From assembly GCA_963969595.1 (NCBI GenBank), contig OZ018416.1:3922065-3986064 (forward strand): 64,000 nucleotides of DNA, given 5' to 3'. Made by a program: the position numbers and the translations under genes. Source of the DNA: Neckera pumila (Eukaryota > Streptophyta > Bryopsida > Hypnales > Neckeraceae). Each line of letters begins with the position of its first letter. Within the stretch, counting starts at the first letter, position 1. A model generated the notes under the pieces. It searched no databases. It was not told the origin of the DNA and worked only from the letters and a program-made list of their open reading frames with translations. Positions 26,030 through 37,375 of this stretch are shown piece by piece.

Positions 26030-29000
26030 ATGGCTAAAATGTATCAAGGACAGCCTGCTTTGGAGTACTGGGAAGCCACGCAGAAGGTATTGCAAGGAGA
26101 CACTCCGATAGTGCGGAGGCCACGCCTTACTGAAGCTCTCCTCAAGAAGCCTCCCTTTCGCTTCCTCCATGACATAGTCACCGAGGTAACATACTCTCGC
26201 TCATGTTGAAAAACGATCAAACACCTGATGAACACGTTGTTTGAAGGAGCTCTGTCAATGAGAGCTAATTTTTTCCGCTGCTTGAAACCTGGGAATGAAG
26301 AACGAGGAAGGTTAGCGTTGCTCTATGAAAGTTTAGAGTTGCTTGAAGTCTAAGAGGAATTTCTCGGGAACTGTATGTATACACTGCTCCTAACTTGAAC
26401 AGCTCTTGAGCAGGTTTGCCGCCAAACTGGATTTGCAGGAGGACTATTTAGTCCAGAAGAGCAGATATCATCAAACATGAAGGTATCATCAGGAAGCAAT
26501 TGGCAATGTTTCTCTCCGCAAATTGCAATTAATCGATTTGCATTCGGAGTATCGGTTAGAGTATTGTTTCAAGAAATTCGATCTCATTGATTGACTAGGG
26601 ACACGTAGAGAATGGTAGTTATTGAGGGCAACCCATACAGGGCTTGAAAGGCATTTGTGTGTACCAGCTTGTTCTATAGAGCGTCTGCCCTGGAGCATCT
26701 TGATCTGCAAAGTCGAAATCATCCACGCAGTCAGTGTTGCCTCACTTTCATACATTTCTGAAGAGATGTCTACCTGATGTTGTAGGATAAAGACAGCAAA
26801 GTTGCATACTTGGTCAAGATCATCAACTGCGTTGGCATCACCCTGAATGCTCATGTACCGGCTCGGACGCTAAAGGTGCGTTACTTTCTCATACAGAATA
26901 ACGTGGTATTCAGTGTTATTGATATTGTCTATCTTCCCATTTATCCTGGTTATTGTGCGTTTTTCAGATAGTCTCAGGAATGGAGCCAGAGCAAACGAAC
27001 ATTTTCCTTCAGGCAAGCCGCTGGGCATTCGTCTCCATTTCGTAGTTTCCATGTTAGGACAAATAGTGCTTAGATGTTGTATTTTGGCTATCATAAACGA
27101 CTATTTCATCCTTGCATGACACAACTAATCAGAGACTTTTGCAGATGCTGGCAGCAGCGACAACAGTAGACAGTCCAGTCCGACAACGAGCCGTGAGTAG
27201 GGTGTTACTAGGAGAGAAGATGCCCTCTCTCGAGCAAGGCACAATGGATTGGGCTCACCGTTACTTTCTTTTGTCAGGTCTTGCCATCATCCCATCCACA
27301 GATTTCGTTAAAATCCATCGTACCATGTGATTTAGATCTTGAACGTTCACTGTAACTGTTTAGAAAAACGAAGGGCTAATTTGACAATGGTTGGGACGTG
27401 ATTCTGGGCCTCATTATCGGTTGAAATGGTTCACCTTTCAAGGCGAGCAGAATCCGAAACAAGAGTTTGATTATCATTTCCCGTGTATGGGTATGAAAAC
27501 AGGATGCGTGCTGCCTAGCATGAAGGAAGGTGGTGGAGCAAGTGCACATCGTAATGCAGAGGAAACTATAGCGGCTAGCCTTTTGGGCATCGCCTCTCAA
27601 CATCCAACTTCAGCAAACGAGGATCTGGACTTGAAGGTACGAAAGTGAAGATACTGCTCTTGCCTCATTCGAAGTCCTTGGTACCTAATTGATGCAAATA
27701 TCCATTATCTCGACACATCGAAAGTACTAAATGCTCTGTGATTGTGGTTGATGTGCGGGATTAAGACGGGGAGGAACGAGATGGATAGAAAGTTCCAAAA
27801 GCCTCATCATGAGGGAAATATGGCATCCATACCATATCCTCAGCAGCCCTCGACGATTATCTCAAGTGGGGCAATGACACCAACGGGTCTGAGTAGAAGG
27901 GCAGACGAGAAGTTCGTTGAAGAGGAAGCCGTCGAGCCGTTGATTACGGTATCTACGACAGAGGAAGCTTGGCCACCAGTGGTGCAATCCCTCTCTGGTA
28001 ATTCACTTCTTGTACTTGAGAAACCTGATTTGGTCTGTTGAATTATGAATATACCTGGAAGTATGGACGATCCTATCTCTTGCCCTCGAAGCTTCTCTCG
28101 CGAAGCATAAACCAGGCATGATTTTGCTTTCAATTGGAGCTCAGATGCAAATATAAGGACCTGCGACACACCTCATCAGCACTCGTTGGACGCGCCCCCT
28201 TCAACAGCTCGAACTCAAACTTTGTCATCAGCTGCTCGACCCATGACCGTAGGTATTTTCATGTTGGCTTAACCTTGAATACCCCACAGTATGAACCAAC
28301 CGACATCTCAGTTTGGTTCGGTTTTTCAAAGGAATTGAAGAAAACGTTCCATTAGAATATCTATTATACTTGTTTGAGAGTTTGTATAAGTCATACTCAG
28401 CGTTGTTATTATTCTTGGCTTGAAATGTCGCTAATTGAAAAGGTTCCGCAGGAGGAGATGGGAGGGCAAACTTCAATGCGTGGACTGCTCGCTTGGACAC
28501 ACTGGGTGGATTTCCATCCTTTGCAGCTAGGCCTCAATCTGCACGTAAAGGGCCACCCAAGATTCACAACAGTGTTGTAACCGCTGCGAAGGTATTTAAT
28601 ACAACTGTAAAATATGTCGTTAGATTTGTTTTGCCTCCTTTAGTGCATACTTTTATGGGCTAAAAATAATTAAAATTCCCACAGTTCGATGGTTGAAAGA
28701 TTGGCTTTTGAAGTGTGTTCTATGACAGGCTCCAACTAAGAAGTCTGCGACAGCTCAGCCAGACATGCACTCTTCTCTGTGAGTTCCAGCCTAGGAAGAA
28801 TGGTCGTTTAAGGGCTGGGGAAGCTTTTTATTTGTCAGTTTTAAAGTCAGATTAGTCAGATTTCTTTCATTGGTTTGTAATGGAAGGGCGTATGCCATCC
28901 CGTACCATTTCCTGAAGAAATGTTGCGAAGGCACTGTTTTCTTTGCGGGAAAAGTCGGATCGGAGCACAATATTTAGAGCGAGTTGAAGGTCTTTATACC

Positions 29001-30765
29001 AAAAGCCTTGTAGCCGTTGGGAGAGCCACCTGACATACACTACCTTATATGTGATTTAAACTGCAGACTGGGCGGAGTTGAAAAGGACATCTCCGGCGTA
29101 AGAGGGCCGAGCATTTTGCTTGACCGAGAATTGGAAGAAGAAGACGAATCCGATTCTCTGCCTGTCTTGATCCCGACCCAACAACATTTACCTTCAGAGG
29201 TTCTACAATATTCCTATGTGTTTCAGCAAATATCTCGTGAAGGGTGGATCACATGTCATTGATACCCCTCTAGTAAATTAGATGCATGAGGAAAATGTCC
29301 AAACATGACATCCTCCAAAATGACACGAAAATTTACTATGTCGTGCTACTTGTATTAACTTACAACAACCAATTTGTGGTGGTGTCAGAACATGGTTGCA
29401 TCGTTAGAATCTGGGAAAGTCACTCAAAGCATTCCAGGACCAAGTGAAGATGGAGAGGGGCCGGTTAGTCGAAAGATTAATCAAATCATATTTATTGGTA
29501 TTCTGCTCTGTTTAAGATCGTGTGTAAACGAGTTCTCAAGTATCTATCTGCTGGTATTCAGGTTGGAAGGGCCGATAATGATTCAGTTGAAGAGCAGGAT
29601 ACACTATTAGGTGCCATCGAGACAACCCACGAGGATGCCCAAACCAGGGAGGAGGTACCTCCAAATCTATCCATGCTGCTCCAGTGAGCCGCATATTCTG
29701 GTTGGACGTTTTCATGTAGGTACTGTGATTTTCTCTATAATTCTGTTTGAAGTCATATTGAGTGAGGGATAATGCTATTCTGCTTCATTTATCCAGGTTC
29801 AGAAGCTACGAGTGATGGTGCAGTCTCTGTGTCAGGCCACAAATCCCTTGGGGAAGGCCATGGACTACCTCCAGGTTTTCCCTCTTACCACATCCTCATC
29901 CTACTCTGATTCTGTGTTCTACACTGGAAAGATTAGGTGTGCAATCAAATTCAAATGAAGAGCATAGCATATATGTAATTTCTTATCATTTGATTTTCAA
30001 GTTTTCACAAAAGAGGGCTGGTGCAAGATGAAGAAAGGGGTTTATGACAGGTGGGCAGGAGGATGAGGAAGCCATGAACAAAGAGCACCAATTTTGGATC
30101 AAAGAGCGGGACGTTTACAGCGTCCGTCTCGATGAAGAGAAGAGGTATTATCGTATGGTCCAGCATTTTTCCTATCACGTCATCTAGGCCTTCTTTGTCT
30201 GACGGAGCTTGTGATAACCTGTTAACTTTAAATGGAACCCTCGAGTCCACTCAGATTTGCTGAAAACAAGAGACATGCCTAAACCGCCACAGGTGTTCTC
30301 TTTCTGATACTAACCACCCAAGATAACCATCATTAAGATTTTGAGATTGTAAACCAGAATCACGGACGAGATTTTACAAGCTGAGACAGGCCGCATTCTT
30401 GAACTGGACGAGGAAGTTCACCATTATCAACATAAGATAACCTCGGCTAAAGCTCAGGCAAGTACTTTATCAAGCACTAATTTAAGCACTAATTTTGAGA
30501 CTTTAGGTACGATCTCTGAAACTTTGCAATCCTCCCTGATAGAGATTACACCTTGTTATTTTATCCTCATGCGACATATTTCCAAATTGGTGCCCACACC
30601 AAAATAATCCAGACTTTTTCCCTTGGATTCAGTTTTGAGAATTTGAGCTTGTAAATGTGTCCTTTGAACCATGTCTCTTTCATTATTGTAAGTGTGCAGA
30701 TTTTAAGAAATGACGACACCATCATGACTTTACTACGCATGGTGACCACTCGGCAGCTAAAATGA
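26030..30765 (+). CDS. IFT54: IFT54 (TRAF3IP1/MIP-T3 homologue), intraflagellar transport complex B
   Basis: IFT54 is an IFT-B subunit that links tubulin, kinesin and IFT20 during cilium assembly. In plants it is expected only where sperm are flagellate. I infer 17 exons: 26030-26185, 26414-26482, 26786-26875, 26968-27012, 27145-27277, 27443-27636, 27766-27997, 28145-28252, 28452-28591, 28729-28778, 29067-29199, 29389-29463, 29562-29654, 29797-29874, 30059-30144, 30358-30457, 30700-30765. They sum to 1848 nt, 615 aa, in phase throughout. The N-terminal CH-like domain (~1-130) shows [44 protein letters not shown] and [11 protein letters not shown]. The middle is disordered, with [14 protein letters not shown]. 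The C-terminal coiled coil has [20 protein letters not shown] and [20 protein letters not shown], ending [19 protein letters not shown]. Exons 4 and 16 end in GC donors (GCAAGC, GCAAGT). The boundaries of exons 6-8 and 12 are the least certain. In-frame ATGs lie at 26030 and 26039. Confidence 0.93.
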
Positions 30766-31110
30766 AGACAGTTCAAACCCAAGCTGAAAACTCCAACTTC
30801 GTCAACGAGAGAGTGCATCCGTCCGTCACAATCTAGCGACATATTAAGAGGTTGTCAGAGCTACTGGTCTGCAGAAGAAGCTGAATTCAATATTACGTTC
30901 CAAAACTTTACGAGGAGATTAGTTCTTTTGAGAAAGAAGAATAGCTACGTGGCCAATGTGGACATAAACCTGCAAATCACAGAGCTGGAATCGCGAGGTC
31001 TGACACCTGCTACTCTACAAGCATCATCAAGCGATTCTCCATATTCAACAATTCTCCGAGTCTCAGGTTTCAATTTTACTGCAGATGGTGGTCTCGACAT
31101 CCGACGCTAA
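30766..31110 (+). other. Open frame continuing past the IFT54 stop
   Basis: After the TGA at 30763-30765 the same frame stays open for 114 codons to a TAA ending at 31110. The translation is mixed and not low-complexity, with segments such as YWSAEEAEFNITFQNF and DINLQITELESRG. IFT54 relatives normally end where this TGA is. It may be chance, a decayed extension or 3' untranslated sequence. No family was recognised. Confidence 0.3.
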
Positions 31111-33904
31111 TGGCAATTCACCATGTGAAGCTTCATCCCCGCGGAGGAATAATGTAGACGTCAGTCTCCGTACTATAAATAGTTTGAGAACAAAATAGTA
31201 TAATGGTAAACAAAATTAACGACAAACAGGTATAAGAAAGTAATGCCTAAAACAATGTCAAGAGTAAGTCTTCTTGTTAAATGCTCTACATCGTAGACGA
31301 ATTTCCCCTTCGTTTCCTAAAGGAGGTAAGGTTTTGCTCATCTTGATCATTGCGTGCGCAAAGTTGGCGAAGAGCGCAGTCCTGATGCGATTCTCAATCA
31401 CCAGCGGACGGGTGGTCTTCTGCCCAGGTCAGTCGATATAAAATTGATCTGTCGCGAGTAAGCCCTTCATGAAGACAAGATTGTGGTATCACGGCGACTC
31501 AGTCGAAATGCACGGTTAGCGTTCATCCATCGTTTTGAAATTTGGACGGTTACCTTGGTCTCGATTTGAAAGAAAGCTGTAGTTACTTCATTTGGTTACC
31601 CTTGACTTGAGCAACTACACCATTTGCAGCTAATGATTGCCTTAAAATGCATGCACCTACGTTATCTTCTGCAATGCGCTCTGCTTAAGTAAGTACGATA
31701 CGGTCAAAAAGGAGGTTATCTTCTGCAAGCGCGCTCCGCATAGGTACGATAAGGTCAGCAGGAGTTGTGATTGACCGTGGGAATTAACAGGCCTAAACTA
31801 CACAACTCCAATACATGCAGCAGTATATGCTCCGCACACCCACGCACTGCACACCCGCATCTCCTTTGGTCAAAAGCAGTTTGGTTGGCCTCCAAGCTTG
31901 GAACGTCAGCAAAAAATTGGGTGCCATTCTAGCCAAGAGTTCTGTTAGGCTAGGGCTTATGCATATACAAATGAATAGGTGGAATACAGGTACTGTACAG
32001 TACTGGTCCAGACTAGGACTTGCTGGAAGCGAACATTTCCTTCCTTTCTATTTATGCTTTCTCAAAGAACAAAAGTTGTAACCACAATTTTTTCAGCTGA
32101 CAAATTTGTGATATCATTAAAGTTACAATCACCTTAGCGATCTTCAGGTTGGTAGAGTGTGTCAATTGATCTGATACAATGATATTGCTTTGAGTCTTAA
32201 ATGGGGTCAAACATTCGTCCCGCACCTGCCCTGAAAATCACATCGTAATCCGAGGTAAACTCGTTGGGATTGAAGATTAAAAAAGCAATATTGTATTGAC
32301 CCCCTTTTCAAGTGAGACCATAAACTTAAGTCAAATGGAAGTAATTGTACTCTGGATTGACTGATACTGTATTAGGGACGATAAGATAAGGACCATACTT
32401 ATCGTCTTTATCCTGAATATGCCTCCCCAGGATACTAGAAGGGAATGTAATTGAGGTTCACAACCTTTAGTGATCAACCTGAGATTTGTGACGACTAGGA
32501 TCTTGAAGAGCCCCAAAGAGAGGTTGTTAGATCTGTTATACAATGTTGCTTGAACTTGAAGGAATGCTACTTATTCAGTAACTCCTATAAATTTTGAAGA
32601 CCTTCAAGACTGCCCATCCACCGAGAAGTAGAACTTTCCTTTCAGAACAAGAGAATCGCGAAACGAGAGAAAAAAGGGAGGGCAGACGCACCTGTAAATT
32701 GACTCGAAAGTTCCTGTCTATTGTGAATGACACAGCAGTGTCGGCACTTTTCAGACACATCGTCTAGAACAAAGTCTTGGTCTACTGTCAAACACATAAA
32801 ATTTGTATTTTAAAGGCCACCACAGCCGAAAGTTACCTGCTGGCATCATAAGAATCTCAGATTTTAGTATTGGTCTAAATATATGCCCAGTCAGGGCATA
32901 TAAACAAACAGAAAATCGCTCACGTCTGTTGTGCAAGTTCCATAACTCATCCAGCAACCTGCAAACAAAGGTATCAGCGTGCCCATGGAGCTTGTCGCCG
33001 TAAAACAACCCTAGTTTCCTGCTTCTTATCAAAGAATCTCCTTCCAACCATATATTCATCTTCCTGGATCAACCCCACCACTCGAACAAAACAAATATTT
33101 ATCTTGCAAGATATACTATTTATATACTATTAAACCTGCACTAGGAGAGACCCCATCCCCAAAGATTTTCTAGAAAACCATGCCCTGTTACGATTGGCAA
33201 CGTTTACATTAGAAACTGCCTTAAATGGCATTACCATCGGCAAGGTGTAAAACGGCTAGATTTCCTGAAATGTAGGCTGTCTATTACTCCGTAGTAAATA
33301 GGCTCACTTACATCAATAGTAACAACACATTCAAGAGCTGTTAGAATTTTTCACACCCATGGCTACATATATAGGATAAGAACTTGGCAGCGCTCACGGG
33401 AAGCAGAGTCCCTGACGCTCTTTATTGCAATCATGAACCATGGAACACCTAATCCGTGAGTGAATCTACATTCTAAAAATAAATGATATGCGTCTGGAAA
33501 CCAATATAACAGTCGAGAAATCTGCATGCAGGCTTCTTACACATACAAGGTTGGCTCAGTGCTGAACCACTTTTCTACAGAATAACAACACAGAATATAA
33601 ATCCCGGTTCTGACGACTGAATCTGATTGTTCACTACAAACTAGATACCCAATCGAGGGCCGGAAGGCCAAAGTGGTCATCGTACATGACCCTCTCCTCT
33701 CAAATAAATTTGGACTTTCAGATCTCGGAGATCTACAACTCTCTGAGAGTGCAAGGGAGAATGGGGTAAATGACTCTAGACCTTCCTCCTAACCATGTGG
33801 CGATGAAAGAAACAAACGAGGTTATAAAACAAGAGTACAATGGCGAATACTATGCCACTTATGTACAAAAGCGTAAGAAAAATCTTCAATAGACAAGAAA
33901 TTGG
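31111..33904. other. Intergenic DNA, one unassigned minus frame
   Basis: No known gene was recognised. A near-repeat of GGTTATCTTCTGCAA-type sequence with CGCTC occurs near 31.66-31.74 kb. A 102-codon minus frame with ATG at 33059 (to 32751) contains an acceptor-like TTTGTTTGCAG and could hold an exon of an unidentified gene. 33.4-33.9 kb is the probable 3' untranslated region of the Mpo1-like gene. Confidence 0.35.
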
Positions 33905-34243
33905 TTATGAAACCTGAAGCATGGGCCTTTTCCCCAGCCGCTTTATCTCACGATCCATCCGCCCAGTCAGCATCAAGATGAACATCTTATAGTCGCAAAT
34001 GAAGGACCAGATTGGATGGCCGAAAGAGGCCGGCGTGTTTCCTTCGATGAAGAAGTGGCTGTACCAGGCAAGCCCGTACCCAAAGAGAGGAGCACAAAAC
34101 AACAGCCACCATTTGATCGCAATCGCGGCTATAAAAAACAGGGTTGCGCATCCGGTTGCACAGAAATGCCATCTCCGTGTTGACGCTTTTGAGTGTTGGT
34201 TGACATAGAACGGCCAAAACTCTTCAAAATTCCTGAAATGCAT
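33905..34243 (-). CDS. Mpo1-like / DUF962 membrane protein
   Basis: A single coding exon of 112 aa runs from an ATG at 34243 to the stop at 33905. The frame is open three codons further, but those begin GTG-GTC-AAC, so MHFRNFEEFW is the natural start. It has the small bacterial/plant DUF962 pattern: EEFWPFYVNQHSKASTRRWHF at residues ~6-26, two hydrophobic segments (ATLFFIAAIAIKWWLLF and an adjoining APLFGYGLAWYSHF), then FIEGNTPASFGHPIWSF, DYKMFILMLTGRMDREI and a short basic tail. The conserved His residues in NQHS, RRWHF, YSHF and FGHP fit the metal-binding set of Mpo1, the ER dioxygenase that alpha-oxidises 2-hydroxy fatty acids in yeast. Activity in this short form is inferred, not shown. 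Upstream sequence to ~36.2 kb is probably leader with an intron. Family identification is strong. Confidence 0.9.
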   Translation of the reverse strand: MHFRNFEEFWPFYVNQHSKASTRRWHFCATGCATLFFIAAIAIKWWLLFCAPLFGYGLAWYSHFFIEGNTPASFGHPIWSFICDYKMFILMLTGRMDREIKRLGKRPMLQVS

Positions 34244-36364
34244 GTTGACCACACGATAACTGCTCTCCTACGCCCCTGCTTACAGATTCACAAGAGTGAG
34301 CAGAGTCAGTTTCTCAAACCTAGTAAAGAGAAGAAAATATTTAGTACTATGAATTTGGATGAGAAATCATGAACCCTCTAATCACCGATCAGTTCAGGTC
34401 TACAACACAATTTCTGTCACTCTTCCAAATACTGATTGCGCCAACTACCTCATAAGGTAGCGGATACTAAAACCGTAAGGGGACCTGATCCCATCTCCTA
34501 ATCACTGGCCCCCGTTATTACCAGCAATTCAGCTCTTTTACTACACCAGATTGGCTTCCAATTCGCAAGTAGGGTGGAAAATGGCCACAGATCGCCACTG
34601 ATTTTTGAGTGGAAATGGGGTTGTCCGTTGTCACTTGTATTGGTCAACCTGGTGTATTTGAAATTACACAAGAAATTCCTACATAGTGATACAAATTTGA
34701 TCTCAACAGACTTGGTTCTTGTACCCAAAGTGACCTCTCCACAGATCGACACTGATATCCAATGAAAGCACACTCCTACATATTAGTTAAAATACTCAAA
34801 TTGTAAATCGTATCCTATACCTTGCTCAAAGAATCGGAGAATTTATAGAGAAGCGTCAAGGATCACAATTCAATAGGAGACGGGGAACGTATTCAAGCAG
34901 GGCCCAAAAACTCGTAGAGTATAAGCCAATGATTAGTTCTGCCGGCGGCTTATTGCTCTCCGGTCAAACCTATTATTGCAAGGCCACGATTTTCTTACAG
35001 AGAGTCGGACCAGTTTTATCAAAATTCTAGAGCCGCTGTGAGCAAATTAGCAGAAAAACATCAGCGAACGAAACAACGACTTACCGGACTTACAAATCTC
35101 TTCTGTAAATGCTGAGAAACAAATTGCATCACACGGCATGCGCAGAGGAACGCACAGAACAAAGCTCTGATTGTGAAATTTCCGCAACACAGATCACCTC
35201 CCAGGGCAACACCCTCGAAATATCAAAACCAGGCCTCAATAAACGCCAACTGCAGCAAGCACGACGACGCTCAGAACTTGCAGTCCAGAATTAGCGCCAT
35301 AACCCTTAAAGGACAAAAATTCTGAATGACCATATTGTGAATATAATAGAAATCAGATAGAGTCACATGTCATTTCCCCAGAATCAGCGAAGATTATTGC
35401 ACATGCTGGTCAAAAAAGAATTAAACTGAACAAAAGAAAGCTATACCCTACCCAAAACTGCTAAGAAAAAAAAGAGGCCCAACTTCCGGTCTTTTAAGGA
35501 TAACAACATGAACTGATTCGAGTTGAAATCAAAGGGAAGCAACTCACACCACAAAAACCGCAAAGTCAACGAGGCAAAAAAACCAGAAAAATCCAAAAAT
35601 TGAAAACCAGAGCACCCTAATCTCAACCATTAGGATTTACCGTAATCCATAATTCGCAGCGGAACACTTCTCCACACCACCACAAGCTGCGACCCAAAAT
35701 CAAAGCATTCGGCATGGAACTCTTTTATGGACATCAAATTCATAACCCTAATTCGCGTCGTAATTGTCGTTGCAACCATTAGGGCTTAGTTCCCCCAGAC
35801 GGACATGCAGACCAATTCAAGCATACAACGCGCATGATCTCAAACAATAACATTAAGCCCTCTGCCACAATCTTACAGCAAACTAATTCCATTCAATCCC
35901 GCAACTGAACAGAGCACGCAACCAAGCAAAGATATCGCACCATGAAAAACGCCCATCGTCAAGCCTTGCAAGAATACCTTCAACTATACTCCACGCAAAG
36001 CAAATCCAGCCCTCTAAAAAATAGATTTGCTCAAACTCATCACCAACGCCGCTTCTTTTCCATTAGATTCTCCTCCAAACAAAACCAACAACTGTAGCAC
36101 CGACAAGCACAAACAAGTCGACGCGAATTCTAAAGGCGGAGATGACGAGACGAGGATAAGAATTTGCAAATAATTGGTGAGGTTGGAAGAAGACTGAAGA
36201 AGAAGACGGCGTTGTCGGAGTGTTATTGAAGGGAATGATGAAACTCTATCAATTGTTGGAGGCTGGAGAGAGACTTAAGGGAAATCACCAAATGTATTTA
36301 TTTTCTATTTGTGGAAGTAGTATGTATGTTTTAAGTTTTGAATCAAATACTATTAGTGCCTTGT
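34244..36364. other. Leader/promoter region of the Mpo1-like gene and unassigned DNA
   Basis: No further coding exon was recognised on either strand. Composition is more balanced than elsewhere to ~36.2 kb, then turns AT-rich. A purine-rich stretch on the plus strand at 36.13-36.26 kb could be the first-exon area of the minus-strand transcript. Short frames (for example plus 34574-34765) look incidental. Confidence 0.35.
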
Positions 36365-37375
36365 GCCGTTGCCACAGTCGAAATAAAAGTAAAAAATCTA
36401 ATTTTTAAATTCATAATAGCTTCAAAATTCAATATCTTTCACACTACTATTGTCTAATTCTAATGAAATCTTTTAAATGAAAATAAAGTAAATGAGGAAA
36501 AATAATTTAAAGACTTATTGTGTCACACAATAAGCCCAAATTCTAGTATATGGGGCTGAAACCCTTCCAATAAATCTTAAAATTTAAAAATTTAGGTCCA
36601 AACGTTACAAAACCAAGCCCATGCACCCCTCTTTGCTAAGGGCATTTTGACGATACCATGAACGCATCCGGGGATGCACAGTCCAAGAGATTTCAACATA
36701 ACAAAGAAACAAAATAAACAAACAAACAACCTAACTGAAAGGTATGGATGGATGGATGGATACTCTGCAGTAGCAAAGAAGATTCCATTATACTAACTAC
36801 CCTATGTGAAGGTCAAATTCCGACATAAATTAAATATTTTTTGGAATGTCCAAACGTTTGGAATATTACAAGTGAAATGTACAAAATGTTGCAAACATTT
36901 TTCATCCATATTGCCTAATTTTTTGAATATTTCTAAAAATCTAAATCACGCCTTAAGCCTTGCATGATGAGTTTCCCAACACAAGAAAACCTAGAAGTTG
37001 TTGGGCACAAAAAAATTTGGACTCCAAAAATGCTAACACCGATAGTTCCAACTGTCTAAAATCATTTGCGCACGAAAGTGAAATTATTTTAGTGCTCAAG
37101 TGCCAAATCAGGCCTTCACGTACGGAAGAATACTTGTTTCGTTGCCACAGACAAAATAAAAATAAAGATTATTTTCTAATTTACAAATTCATAAAAACTT
37201 CAAAATTCATTATCTTTTATGTTGTGAGTTAGAACGCCACAAAACAAAGCCCGTGCTTCTAGAGAGCTTTCTAATGGTACCAAAAAATGTGACAAGGAGA
37301 CGCATAATCTAGAAGATCTTATTGCAATAAACAAAACAAAACAAAACAAACAACCTACTTAGGATATGAATGTTT
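36365..37375. repeat. Duplicated segment split around a MITE
   Basis: 36365-36750 and 37138-37375 share ordered blocks: GTTGCCACAG, AAATTCATAA with CTTCAAAATTCA, an AAGCCC(A/G)TGC stretch, and a final A/C-rich AAACAAACAACCTA followed by GGTATGGATG or GGATATGAATG. The second copy lacks the middle ~130 bp. A TACC-family MITE lies between them. A short (GGAT)n run sits at 36741-36757. Confidence 0.6.
36798..37127. mobile_element. ~330-bp MITE, TACCGTACGTGAAGGTC family, copy 2 (inverted)
   Basis: The left end reads TACCCTATGTGAAGGTC. The right end, reversed, reads TCCGTACGTGAAGGCC. It is the opposite orientation of the unit at 13768-14087 and shares the inner A(A/C)TTAATTT-type ends and AGGTTTTCTT block (here reversed). 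A 90-codon frame overlapping it is incidental. Confidence 0.7.

Noticed and set aside
25512..26170. Minus frames of 129-132 codons upstream of IFT54
   Set aside because: They lie across degenerate tandem units and antisense to IFT54 exon 1. Translations of the different units do not agree.
32751..33059. 102-codon minus frame as a gene
   Set aside because: It contains an acceptor-like site and might include an exon, but no homology or partner exon was found.
34244..34252. Start of the Mpo1-like protein at 34252
   Set aside because: That codon is GTG on the minus strand. The natural ATG is at 34243, giving MHFRNFEEFW.
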